Origin: Gerris lacustris
Lineage: Eukaryota; Arthropoda; Insecta; Hemiptera; Gerridae
Assembly (NCBI GenBank): GCA_951217055.1
Contig: OX578284.1
Span: 43,427,467 to 43,491,466 of the forward strand
Length of the DNA stretch: 64,000 bases
Direction: 5' to 3'
Every line of letters begins with the position of its first letter. Position 1 is the first letter of the stretch. Positions 24,451 to 38,215 of this stretch are shown piece by piece. A program made the position numbers and the translations under genes. Below the pieces are notes generated by a model, which saw only the letters and a list, made by a program, of their open reading frames with translations, was not told the DNA's origin and made no database searches.

Positions 24451-24645
24451 TGAGGAACCGAACCCGGCTTTTTGCCGTACGCGATAGCTATTGTCTTGTG
24501 AATTAAACTTTTCCCTGGAAAATGAATATCAATGAACCTCAAAAATGTGTAAGTCCTGGGCCTCTTACCTTTCACGGTAGCTATTGTCTTATGAATTAAA
24601 CATTTCCCAGGAAAATGCATTTCAATGAACCTCAAAACGTGTAGA
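24450..24645 (-). repeat. tRNA-like B box with two tandem 95-bp repeats
   Basis: On the minus strand, GCCGGGTTCGGTTCCTCACC (24449-24468) contains a canonical B box (GGTTCGGTTCC). Next to it a segment with GCTATTGTCTT(G/A)TGAATTAA and TCAATGAACCTCAAAA occurs twice (from about 24486 and 24581). This looks like a tRNA-derived SINE with an internal duplication. The 79-codon minus frame spanning it repeats the motif FPGKxLIHKTIA and is not taken as a gene. Confidence 0.5.
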
Positions 24646-25146
24646 CTAAGTAAAAACTCAAAATAAAATTAACTCTCCGTACAATACTTTCTTTTTATGT
24701 GTATACTACGTATGTGTGTGGGAAAGTAACAACAAAACAGTAAATATACACGGAAAAAATTTTAAACCTATCAACTTAATAAAAGTAATTTAAAAAATCG
24801 GACGGTTTAAGAAAACGTATAAACGCTACTTGTAAATAAACATATTTTCATTGTGATTATCCCTATTCTGTTACTTTCCTTTTGTGATAGTGTCTCCATT
24901 ATCTATGTCTTTTACGTCATTATCTCGAAAAATAAATAAATCTTAATTGATAATAGCAAAAATTAAAGTAATTACATAATGCAATAGTAATTTTATATAA
25001 TTATAAAAGAACTAGTTTCTAGTTTTCTATATACGCTTCTTCATTTGGGAAATAAATGCAATTTGGACATTTTTTTGCTTATTATTGTTATAACTTATTT
25101 TATGTTAACCAAGAATACATTTAATCTTCTACTTTTTTTTTAAATC

Positions 25147-25282
25147 GTCACTTCGAGGATAAATTTTTTTTTTTTCATAGTTTTTGTTAGCGCACCTAAA
25201 TTTTAAGATAAAAATCACTATTCGGTTATACCAAGGAGGTATAATAGAGAGATCCGGAGTTCAAATCCCGATGTCGAAGTCT
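25147..25282 (+). repeat. tRNA-like sequence, probable SINE head
   Basis: A B-box-like GAGTTCAAATCCC lies at about 25257-25269. ACTTCGA near 25149 can pair with TCGAAGT near 25274 in the manner of an acceptor stem, but the spacing (about 130 bases) is too long for a tRNA and the T stem does not pair well. Best read as a tRNA-derived SINE or decayed tRNA pseudogene. Confidence 0.35.
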
Positions 25283-25556
25283 ATTTTTTTAACTACACAT
25301 CTCACTACTTCTTGGCCCACGTTCAATTATACTACACCGAAGAATGATTTTCTCTATTTGAATTCTGATAGATTGGTCCAAGTGTGTAGCGTAATAATTT
25401 TCCACATATCTTAAGGACCGCAATTTACAACATAAGAACTAACCAAGAGAGAAATTACGCTAGAATCTCACCAGTCGGGCTTATAAATAGTTTTAATTGG
25501 TAATAATAATTAAGAGTGTGAACATATATCGCAACGTATGTGAACATGTTCCAAGC

Positions 25557-25769
25557 TCAACATAATATGTTTGCGTGAAGAATAAAGAATTTACTGCTGA
25601 TTGCAGTGAGGAAGTCTGTGTCCGCCGGTGCAATTGCTTTTCTTATTCTGCTGGCTGCACTGATTACTTCTCCTAGGCACTTAAGGTTTAAAGCTCTTGA
25701 CGTTTTCTTTGGTTTCTCTTCAAAATGTCTTGAGGGAATCCCTAACTTGCCACTACATTGTGGTTTTTA
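25557..25769 (-). pseudogene. Coding-like fragment of unknown origin
   Basis: A minus-strand open frame without a start codon, about 70 codons to TGA at 25557-25559. It includes SGKLGIPSRHFEEKPKKTSR and LGEVISAASRIRKAIAPADT. The residue use is much more protein-like than its surroundings. I do not recognise it; a decayed transposon gene is the most likely source. Confidence 0.3.
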
Positions 25770-26334
25770 AGGCAATTATCTTGAGATTTACAACTTACCC
25801 TTAAAGTCCCTCTTCTGTTTTATATATCTATTATACTTTACATAATAAGCATCGTGAGACTCTAACATTGATGCGAATATACTGAAATATATATTGATTA
25901 CTATACTAAAAATGTAGCCTAGCCTTGGCTCATGCTATGAATGAATCTGTGGCGATTTGTCCAAATACTCTATGACTATGAATGACTAATACATATGATT
26001 ATGATATTGCATAATCATATAGTCCAAGCCATTAATTAAATCCCTTATAGTTTATTTAAATATTCGATTCTTAATCGAATATGAAATTTAGTAGATTAAC
26101 CTAACATAACACAGTAGTTTATTGTACATCATACTTATTGCATCCGAGTCTTCTAAGTTCTAAGGTATAGCGGAAACGTATGTTCACTTTTGGGAGGTAA
26201 ATTTTTCCCTCCAAATTCTAAATTACCACATGCATTTCACGTTTTCTTCCTTTATAAATTTAGTTTCGTGTGTCCACGAATTCTTACCACACCAATAACT
26301 TCCACAATTTTCATCCGATTTTAATGACATTTTC

Positions 26335-26560
26335 AAGGATTACGCGGATTAGGCCCAAGATGGTTCCCTATAAATTTCATCGATCGCAGGTGGTAGCCTC
26401 TGCGCAGGCGCAAACGTAAAATCCTCAATTTCTCGTGACTTAATGGTTCGATTACGCTCAAATTAGGAGGATAGTTGAGGATCTCATGTATGATGATGCC
26501 ATGTGAATTTCATCACGATCGAAGCAGTCGTAGCCACTGCGCATGTGCAAACATACAAAT
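26335..26560 (+). repeat. Two-copy diverged repeat
   Basis: Blocks GATTACGC..ATTAGG, AATTTCATC..GATCG and GTAGCC(A/T)CTGCGCA(G/T) occur first at 26338-26424 and again at 26452-26551. It is GC-richer than its surroundings and is probably part of an old mobile element. Confidence 0.5.
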
Positions 26561-26629
26561 CCGCAACAAACTTGTTTTTATTAACAATTATATCCTGAAA
26601 AGTAGGTAAACTTACCAATTAATGAAGAA

Positions 26630-26820
26630 ATTTGAACATAGTTTGTTGAAAGTGTCCCACTGATAGTTTCATACTAATTTCAACCGTCTGCTCACATTAA
26701 ATTTAATATTGAATAAAATTGTGACCCTGCGCTAGACATCGAAACCAATCCAAATCTAATTTGATTATTCGTTTAAATAATAATACCACGCGAGGAAGCT
26801 ATGTACCTACCACACTTGTT
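26630..26820 (-). repeat. Interspersed family B, inverted copy
   Basis: Read on the minus strand it begins GGTAGGTACATAGCTTCCTC and continues with GATTGGTTTCGATGTC and GAGCAGACGGTTGAAATTAG. This follows the order seen at 10342-10500. Confidence 0.6.
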
Positions 26821-26849
26821 GTTTTTTTTTTTACAAGCTTTTATTTAAC

Positions 26850-27060
26850 TTGCAATGTTTGTATGTATGTATGTATGATTGGGTCAAATCTTGCAACTGA
26901 ATTTTAAAGCGGTTATCCTCAACCGATTGAATTGCAATTTTGCATACACGTTTAGTTTGGATGATGGATGACAATGCATGGTTAGCTAAGTGACGTATTC
27001 AAAATCCAATATGGCGGACAGCCCAAGATGGCAGACTAGTTATTTCGTGGACTCAGACCA
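26850..27060 (+). repeat. Old interspersed element with (TGTA)n start
   Basis: A TGTATGTATGTATGTATG tract is followed by GCAACTGAATTTTAAAGCGG and AATTTTGCATACACGTTTAG, then CCAATATGGCGG. This microsatellite-plus-body layout resembles other Helitron-like elements, but no ends can be drawn. Confidence 0.4.
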
Positions 27061-29640
27061 TAAAAGCTTGTTTTTAATTGTTTTTTAATATTCATTTATT
27101 AGCTCTATATTTCTTTTTACTTCATCCATATCTACTCCTTTTAACTCGCAATTACTTATATCGTCATAAATTTTAATGTATGTATTCTATAAATCAAAAA
27201 AGTTTCAATGAATTCGTAACTAACTAAATTTGAATTCTCTTACTAATATTAATTTCCAGATTATATTGGTATATGGTATATTTATTAATCATCTGTTGGA
27301 CTCATTATAATAATAATAAAAAATAATAATTCCTTTATCCAACTTTCACTATTACTTGTTTCATTACGCTTTCTTGGATGAGTTCCATCACAAGAATAAT
27401 CCATGTTTTCTTAAGAATACCACCAATGGAAGGATAGGATGGCAACATTTTAATTCGACTCTTGGAATCATTAGTCAAGGACGATAAACACAAGTTAAAT
27501 CTAAGTAAAAACTTAACTTCTTTAATTTTGATGATGCTTTGATCTTACGTTATGATGCTTAAAAAGCCCTTAAATCAGCTTAAAACCAAAACAATCCCAG
27601 GACTTCCTATCCTTTGGTGTAATTCCAACAGAACTCATACAATTAAGCTGTTAAAAGAATAATAAATAAACACATTTCTCAAATTAAGGAAAAAATAAAC
27701 TGTTTCTTTTTTTTATTGATATACTCTGAAATTAATTTAAATGTTTAAAGTGTATAATACATTATATTTAAATATTTTTAAAAATAAAAAGGTGACAAAA
27801 AAATAAAATAAAATAAAATTACCTAACAATATTTGGATTTATAAAACAAAGGATCACTTAGCTTTCCTTTTTCACCATAAATTATTATACAAAATAATAA
27901 ATTAAACCAATTTAATTTTTTTTATTCCATATTAAAGCTATAGCTCATTATCACTTAGCGATAGCTTCGATGTTTTAAAAATTTACTTTTTTACATTTCT
28001 TTTTATATTAATTTATTTATTAATACAATAAATAAATTGAAATGGAAAGAAAAATAACACCAACGTTGTTTACTTTTGAATAAAAAATTATATACATTTG
28101 TAGGGGAAAAAAATGTGTTCTTATACTTACATCATACAATACACTTTATGAGACAGAATAAATACAAAATTAACAAAGAACCAAACAAATAGGTATACAT
28201 TTTCATACAAGAATAAAAATAAATAAATTAAAATAATAAAAAAACTGATTTTTTTTTTTTTTTTAAATTATGTTTTACTAATTTTGATGAAAATTTATTT
28301 TTTAAATTGTTCTTAATTAATTTTGTTAAAAAAATTGCGGTTTTTTTTATTTAATTCATTATTCATTATAATTAATAGAAAAAATGATATACTAATATAT
28401 ATTATTAATTTAGTTACAAACGAATAATTTTATAATAATTACATTTCATTTGTTAATTCTTCTTAAATATTTATAAATAAAAAAATCAATATTTCAGTTT
28501 ATTTTTACAGATAATAAAAACATCAAATAAAGTACCTTTGTATTATAAATATCAATAAATTAAAGTAAACAATTAATAATTAATTATACACAAGTATTAT
28601 TTTTACAATAATTAACAATGCAAAAAATAATAAGGTTGAAAGACCTATTATAAAAATAATTTATTTTTCCTTTCAGTTTACAGCCAATAAACATAACCTA
28701 TTTTAGATAAATAAAATAATATTGAAAATTTTAATTCGGATTATATTATGTAAAAATTAACAAACCAGTATCATAAGTCACTGACAAGGGGATAAATAAA
28801 ATAAGAAATTTAAAAAAGTATATATTATCTAAGATAACTTCCCAAATTATAACTATTTGAAAATAGTGAGTAGGTCAACAATTAGCACTCCTTTAGGTCA
28901 TAATAGGTATTTCATTTTGTTACTTCATTCATTTGTTAATTCATTCTAAGGAAATAAAAAAATATATATTTATTTTTGACTCCGTTGGTCAAGTCTCTTC
29001 ACGTGCAAGTAGCATTGCAATCTTTATATTGTGCAACATTTCTCCCTTCTCTTGGAATCAAACTTATTGTTTCCAAAATTGGTAATTTTTCCTATGATTT
29101 TGAACTTACTCATAGTGATTAACACTCAAAACAGATAACTTGATAATTTTATTACTTTACCAGGTTGTTTAAGAAATATTATAATATAAAATTTTAATTT
29201 TCCATTCATTCTTCACTTTTATTTTGTTGTTTTGATATTGTAATACTAAATAGATCCTGTAAATAGGCTAAAAGCAGTTTGAAGAAATACCTTACTAGAT
29301 GGTTAACCTTACTAGATGGTTAAACAATCTAAGTAGGTAATTTATTTTCCTAACTAAATTTTAAAGAACTAAAAATCAATTCAAGTAAAATTTAGCCTGT
29401 TAGAGCTGCTCACATCTTAAAACATGGGAAAAATAGGTAAATTCGGATTGTACGTGCCACCACTTTGAGGTTAGGTGATAAAATCCCTCATATTAAATTA
29501 AAAACCTTAATTTTGTGCAATCTTGAATTTTCAATAGCCGCTTCGCGGTGCTCTGCTCATTTTCTGAAGAAAAACAACCCTCCTGTATATAAACCAGGTA
29601 GAGTTCCAACTCAAAGAAATTTCGATGGTATGTACAATCC
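27061..29640. other. Long AT-rich region without recognisable features
   Basis: Dominated by A and T runs and short TAA/TTA motifs. The open frame at 29465-29779 overlaps a short inverted-repeat element and has no recognisable domain. No gene is supported. Confidence 0.45.
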
Positions 29641-29689
29641 GTGTACCTTGAATGTATGTGTCGAAAAACATAGAAAAACTTTATTAGAT

Positions 29690-29905
29690 TGTTACTCCCC
29701 TTATAAAAAAAACAGAGGGAGTAACATTCTAAAGAAGGTACACAGAATGTTCTTCTTTAGACTGTTACTCCCCTTATAAAACAGAAGTGTGCTATTCCTT
29801 TGTCCCAAAGTACAATGGACTAACCATCCCTTTGCTTTAATATTTATTTAGTCAAAGTCATTTACATTCTAAAACAACATAGGGGAGTAACAATCTAAAG
29901 AAGTA
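29690..29905. repeat. Short inverted-repeat element (GTTACTCCCCTTATAAAA)
   Basis: TTACTCCCCTTATAAAA occurs at about 29692 and 29765, and its inverse GGGGAGTAACA(A/T)TCTAAAGA at about 29716 and 29882. The pair 29752-29775 and 29880-29902 makes an inverted repeat of about 20 bases. It is probably a small MITE with a local duplication. Confidence 0.55.
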
Positions 29906-31345
29906 CCCACTTCATAGCATTTTTTTTTTTATGCATAGCACTCTTGTTAGCAACTGAATGTGCAGTGTACTACTTAGTTGTCCTAAAGAAGTTTACTAAA
30001 GTTCCTATTGTAATCTCTAGGTGTTAGAAGATATTTAGAGTAAAAAAAAAAAAAAATTAGAAAGGAAGGACTCTAGTACCGTATGACACATTTAAACAAC
30101 CCTGCAGTTGACCTCGGAAAACACCAGCTGAATTCTTATCTATTCCACTTCTTAAAAAAACATTTTTCCTAAAATCTATGTGTGTATTTTTCTCTCTCCA
30201 GAGGTGGTTGAAAATATCATTGTGCAAAATCAAAAATAGGGCTTTAAACAATCATAGGGTAAGAAGCCAAACCTTTCAGGTTCAACCCTAAAGGAGTGGG
30301 AAAAAAAAGGATAAATGACTATATCCAGGGTGATGTATTTGACCGAACTCATTCAGGTCCCCATAGCATCTTTCTAAACTAACAATCCAATCCAAAAATG
30401 TTGTTACAATCAGAATTGTCCAAAGCCTATAGTAGTCGAAACTACCAGACTTATCCAATGAAACCAAGACTGCATACAGAACAAATAGGTCTAAATATTC
30501 CAGACAACACTGAATTTGTTTGGATCTCAGAAACAAACTCCTCTAGAAGATAGTCTTATATGCTGACCACTTGTCTCAGGATGGAATGGATCAGGGTTAA
30601 ATTACTGAGGATGACCAATAAAGTGGTCAAAACCAGTCAGGATTAAACATTATAAAACGTGCAATATTGTAGTTTTTCGATAAACTGATAATTTCACACT
30701 CCATGACCAAATATATTATTTTAAGGAGTTAAATCGGTCAAACTCAAAAGAAAGTTACACACCACATACCATCAAAATATGTATTAATTTAAAACATATT
30801 TGTGTTCAAATTATTGGAGAGAGCCATTCCTTTAAATATCAAATGTTTAAAGATATTAAATTTATAAATGTTCTCTTGACTTTTACAGTCAAATTAAAAA
30901 ATATATACAATATATTATAGAACATAAATGTCAATGAATGAAAAAACAAAAATGAATATTTTATCTATTTTGTTGCGGATCTTTTTAGTATCAAATTCCC
31001 TTATCACTTCTGTTGAAAATAAACAAAAAAAAAAAATCTAGTAACTCACTTATCGAAACTGAGATAATATAGGACTTAGGGTAAATTAAAAAACAAAAAA
31101 AAGTAACTAAATCTCAACATTTTTCATATATTATTATTTTTACTAAATATATATATTACAAATATACATATATCTTCATAATACTTCATTTATTAAATTT
31201 CAATATGAATTTAAAATTTAATTTCTTGTTTTACATGATCATTTCACAATATTAGTTTATTTTTTATTTGATTTTTTTTTTCTCTCCATTGAATCAGCAT
31301 AAAGCTCTTGTGATAATCAGTGTTTATTATATGTATAATATATAT
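29906..31345. other. Unannotated region
   Basis: The open frames at 30057-30251 and 30288-30536 (minus) have no recognisable signature. AT-rich, with A runs near 30043 and 31026. Confidence 0.4.
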
Positions 31346-31346
31346 A

Positions 31347-31351
<5 letters not shown>

Positions 31352-31423
<72 letters not shown>

Positions 31424-31437
31424 ATATATATATATAT
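31352..31437. repeat. (TA)n microsatellite
   Basis: Uninterrupted TA alternation for about 68 bases, then a GTG interruption and more TA. Open frames of alternating Tyr-Ile over it are artefacts. Confidence 0.95.
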
Positions 31438-31606
31438 TTACAATTTTTTGGCAAGAAATATACAAAATTTAATATATTTTTCTCCATTTCTAAAAACTTA
31501 AATAATTATTAATAAATAAATTAGAGGAAGCAATCACCATTTCAAAGGCAACTTGGCGACAGTTTAAACATAATTTGCTTTTAAAAAAAATGTACTTGAC
31601 ACATAA

Positions 31607-31956
<350 letters not shown>

Positions 31957-32004
31957 AAGTTTGACCAATAATAGATCAACATTTCAAGAATGGAAATCTT
32001 CACA

Positions 32005-32265
32005 CAGTACCTGTCAAGTACATTCTCTTTCTTTGTCTATAGTTTGTTAAATAAAAGATTGTATTTGACAGAAAGAGACAAATTGACAGATTGACCAATA
32101 TGTCTCTTTCTTTGTCTATAGCTTGTTAAATAAAAGATTGTAATCGACAGAAAGAGACAAATTGACAGATTGACCAGTATGTCTCTTTCTTTGTCTATAG
32201 CTTGTTAAATAAAAGATTGTATTTGACAGAAAGAGACATATTAAAAGATTGACCAATATGTAATA
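32005..32265 (+). repeat. Tandem repeat, 79-bp unit with internal inverted repeat, about 3 copies
   Basis: TCTCTTTCTTTGTCTATAG recurs at about 32023, 32102 and 32181. Each unit ends with GACAGAAAGAGACA, which is nearly the inverse of its own start (GTCTCTTTCTTTGTC), so each unit can fold. GATTGACCA(A/G)TATG closes each unit and recurs singly at about 31963 and 32377. Confidence 0.85.
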
Positions 32266-33780
32266 GTAAACACTTTGAAGATTGAGACTTTTCAATCAAC
32301 ACATTATAATTTAACAAATTTTTGTTAATCAAAAAAATAAAAATTTACTTGGCAGGTACTTGAAAGAATGAGGGAAGATTGACCAATGTTATTTTAATAC
32401 TGAATACAGTCAGTTATCATTGGTCAAATTTATAGTAATCTCTGACCTATCAAGTACCTCCTTTTGGAAATCACTTAGTACGTTTACAGCAAGAGTGAAT
32501 AGTTAGTTTAAAATTGAAAATGGTGAACTTTATTGTTTATTCTTACAACATTGAAGACCTGTCAAATTCTTTCTTCTTGAAATTAAATAAAATATTGCAA
32601 TTGACAGGCAAACTTCTATAGGAGGATTGAATAATAGTTTTTTTAATTTGAACTAACAACACCCATCTAGTACCTCTAGAATGAACTTATACGACAGTTT
32701 AACACAAATAAATTTAACAATAATAATTTAAATGATGCACCATCAAATCAGCCTAAGCTACAGATAATTGTCAAATACATTCAATTTTTTAAACAAACTA
32801 AAATAGAAAACAGTTAAGCTTTTGTTTTATAAATTAGAAAAATAAATAAATATTTTTAAGCTGTATATAGAGTATACATTATCTAAATTCAGTCATGAGC
32901 CCCCACACAATAGCTTTTGATAGTAATTTAATAAATAACGTAAAATTAAAAAAAAAATTGCCTAAAAATAAAAATTTGATCAAAAATAAAAATTTTAAAA
33001 ATAAATAAATTAATTAAATTTAAAAAAAAAATAAAATCTCAAAAAAGAAGTTTGGGTTGCAACACTTTTGAAAAAAAAAAAAATGTGATATAGAGTAGAT
33101 TTTATTCACCTATAAAATTGATTTTGGAATTTAGAAAAACTGAGATTATATGTAAAAAGGTACATTTACATAAGGCTGAGCTTTAATTAATTAATCTTAC
33201 AGTAGTATATTACTTCATTTTCAAGTAATTTCTTTTGAAGAGCTTTAGAATTTAAAAAGTAAAGAACGTACTTGTCAAAAAAGAAATTTACATTAAACCC
33301 TTAGTTGTTTTGAACTTGGTAAGCAGTTTTAAACAAAATTTAATAGAATTTACTGGCAATGAGTAATAATTTAAAAAATTAAAAAGATTTTTAGGCACAA
33401 CTTCAATTAATCAACCACAAAGTTGCGTATTAGAGAACTGATTGAAAACTCTAGATAAATGTTGAAGACACTTGTCATTTATATGAGAGTAAATAAACAA
33501 AGTAAATCTTTTCTAATCCAGAAGAAGAATTTCAACTAAATTTTGTTTGGAGCGCCAACCTCTTTTTTGGGTAGATGTCAAGTAACTCTCCGTAACTTAT
33601 TGTTTAGTCTATTACCCTTAAAGTTCAACGGGGTGCAAGAATGCTCTATTCATTATTAAAAGGTCATAGATAGATAGAAGAATCTACTGCGGCATTATTT
33701 AAATACGAATGACCTACGCTGGTAATAATCACAAAGAAAATTAGTTAATATGACCACTGAAATGTGTTTATAGAATTGTT
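32266..33780. other. Unannotated AT-rich region
   Basis: Isolated copies of GATTGACCAAT (32377) and its inverse ATTGGTCAA (32419) extend the neighbouring repeat. No gene is supported. Confidence 0.4.
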
Positions 33781-33784
33781 GATA

Positions 33785-35114
<1,330 letters not shown>

Positions 35115-35118
35115 TAGT

Positions 35119-35390
35119 ATTTCTTAAGTCTATAGTATAGGTTTATGTGGCAAGAATATACTAAATCTAAACGATTTTGTGAATACTGATATTTCATCAT
35201 CGCCAAGATCATTATCAAGGGAATAGCTCATGGTGAAAGTTATAAGCAATTTCTTAATAAGACTATTGTATAGGTTTATGCGGCCAGAATGTGATAAATC
35301 TAAAAGATTTTGTGAATACAGATATTTCAAACTCATTGCCAAGATCATAATTAAGGGAATTGCTTATGGTGAAAGTTATAAGCAACAAGC
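35119..35390 (+). repeat. Direct duplication, about 135-bp unit, two copies
   Basis: AGTATAGGTTTATG(T/C)GGC(A/C)AGAAT, GATTTTGTGAATAC and ATGGTGAAAGTTATAAGCAA occur once in each half (boundary near 35254). The two copies differ at about one base in ten. The minus frame over it is not a gene. Confidence 0.8.
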
Positions 35391-37080
35391 AACTAAATGA
35401 TACCACTATCCTTATGAAAAACTCTCTTAGGAATGAGTTAGTATTGAGGATTAATACAATATCAGATATGGTTTTTTCTTCTGAATATATAAAGTTATCA
35501 TAGTTAGTATTTATTTACTTTTTAACTAAAAAGGTATTTAAAACTTAATGGCACAAGGAAAACTGTCCTCTACAACATTATAACATTGTGAATTAAATAT
35601 ATTATCTCTATTACAATACACTGCTTTAAATTTACAATTTATTAACCGTCGGGTTTGCACGGTCTAATAGAGACATGAGGAGGCACGCACCCCTGATAGG
35701 ACTTAATCCATTTTAAATGCCCACACAACAAGTAAAATAAATATAAACTTGAAATCAATTTAGCAAAATATTATAAAACATATTTTAATTGGTTTTATTT
35801 TATTTTTTTTAAATTATAAAATAACGTTGTTTAGTCTCATAATTTGCAAGCACAAAATCAGTGTCTCAATAATAATTTTCATATTTATACTTTTTTTTCC
35901 GTACATTTTTATTATTTTATTTTTAAATAAAGGAACCATATTCATTTATTTAGTATTATAAGTATAAATTTAATTATAATCACGCACGATGTCAAACAGT
36001 GACTGATTCTCTTAATAAAAACAAGAAATGTAGCTAGAAAAAACCCTATCTTCCAATCGCTTCCATTTCTATCTAAATTTCACAGATTTATCTCAAATAT
36101 AGGCCTTAAAGGACCGCGCGTTCCCCAGGGTTAATGGTGTATTTTATATCTTTGTAAAAAAAAAAAAAATTACCAATGTAATTTAGGAAAATTGATACAG
36201 TGCAGTTTGTTAATATTTTAAAAATAGAAGGATAAGCAGATTAATATTTCTTCCCTTAATATTATTATTGTGGCATTCAATAATTACTCACTGGTTTAGT
36301 TATTGGTTTAATATTATTATTAAATCTTCTAGAAAAGAGTGGTGGTTTAGTAGATATGTTGCAGTAAGCCTCTTTATATTAGTAAATTCCATAATATTAG
36401 TAAAAAAAAATGAACAACCCAAAATTAACTAATAGGCATGCAGGAAGAGCAGCCAGAAATATCATATCTTTGTAAAAAAAAAAAATAAATAAATAAAAAA
36501 TCCTGTCGAATGGCCAATAGATGTCTTACTAGACTACAATAAGTATTGTAATTAATAGTGTGCTATGTCTGTGTGCCAAATAATACTAGTTTTAAAAATA
36601 CCATAAAGAAATTAATACTTCAAGTTAATTTTAATATTGAATGACTTGAAATATAATTCCTCTTTAATGAAAATTTTGTTGAAGTTGATTCTTCATCTAC
36701 TCTCAAAAAATGTCTTTCTTAATTTATGGGTTGAGTTGGGATTTTCTCTGCCTTTTTAACTAATTTAATTAGATTTACACAAATGAAGTGCTCTTTTAGA
36801 TAAAAAAAAAGATCTTAAATTAAGTATTAACTTCTTTAACTAAGTTTAACCTGATTTTAAACCTTGTTTTATTGACACATCCATATTTTTCATAAAAATA
36901 TCTAGAGATAATTTCTCAGTTTATAACCAGCTATTTTCATACTGAAAAGTTTAAAAGAGAGGCACTATACTATTTAGAAGTATTTGCATTTAGACAATCT
37001 TACCAACTAAAAGTAAGTGAGTAATAAAAATAAGAACTTTACCCAATAGTTGAAGATTTGCCAATTTAACGATGTTCCAC
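35391..37080. other. Unannotated AT-rich region
   Basis: A small GC-richer patch at 35640-35700 has no recognisable feature. ATATCTTTGTAAAAAAAAAA occurs at about 36146 and 36464. No gene is supported. Confidence 0.4.
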
Positions 37081-37123
37081 TGATATATATTGTAATCAAC
37101 ACTTTGCTTTACAATATATATCA
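37081..37123. repeat. Perfect 15-bp stem inverted repeat downstream of Arf6
   Basis: TGATATATATTGTAA at 37081-37095 is exactly complementary to 37109-37123, with a 13-base spacer. The spacer motif (ATTGTAATCAACACTTTGC) is repeated at about 37138-37156, so the structure arose within a small local duplication. It lies about 430 bases past the Arf6 stop and could be in a long 3' UTR. Confidence 0.7.
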
Positions 37124-37490
37124 ACACTTTGATATACATTGTAATCAACACTTTGCATTACTTTATAAAACCATTATTTGTTTACATAAGTTTGTCAACA
37201 CCAATGTGCTTCCTTGTCGGTAGAAAACAAACCAAACATATATTATATATAAAGGGTTCTCCTACAAGGAAAAATTGTCTTAATTAAACGATAATTAATT
37301 TTTTTTATTTAAATAATTAAAAATATATATAATAATGAATTGATTATAAATAAATATTTTCAATATTCACAGATAATTAATAAAAAAAAAGGAAAATTAA
37401 AGAGAAAAACAAAAATTATACAAAACAAGCCCCGAATAAAAAAAGTTCTTTTTTTTAATCTGTATAATTAAATAGGAGACTATTTATATA

Positions 37491-37496
37491 TTTATT
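37491..37496 (-). promoter_or_regulatory. Candidate Arf6 polyadenylation signal (AATAAA)
   Basis: TTTATT on the plus strand reads AATAAA on the minus strand, 54 bases past the Arf6 stop codon. The region is so AT-rich that chance matches are frequent, so use of this site is not shown. Confidence 0.35.
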
Positions 37497-37549
37497 GTAA
37501 TTTGTTTAATTACATTGTAAACTATTAATTGATAGTTATTAGAACGGTA

Positions 37550-38215
<666 letters not shown>

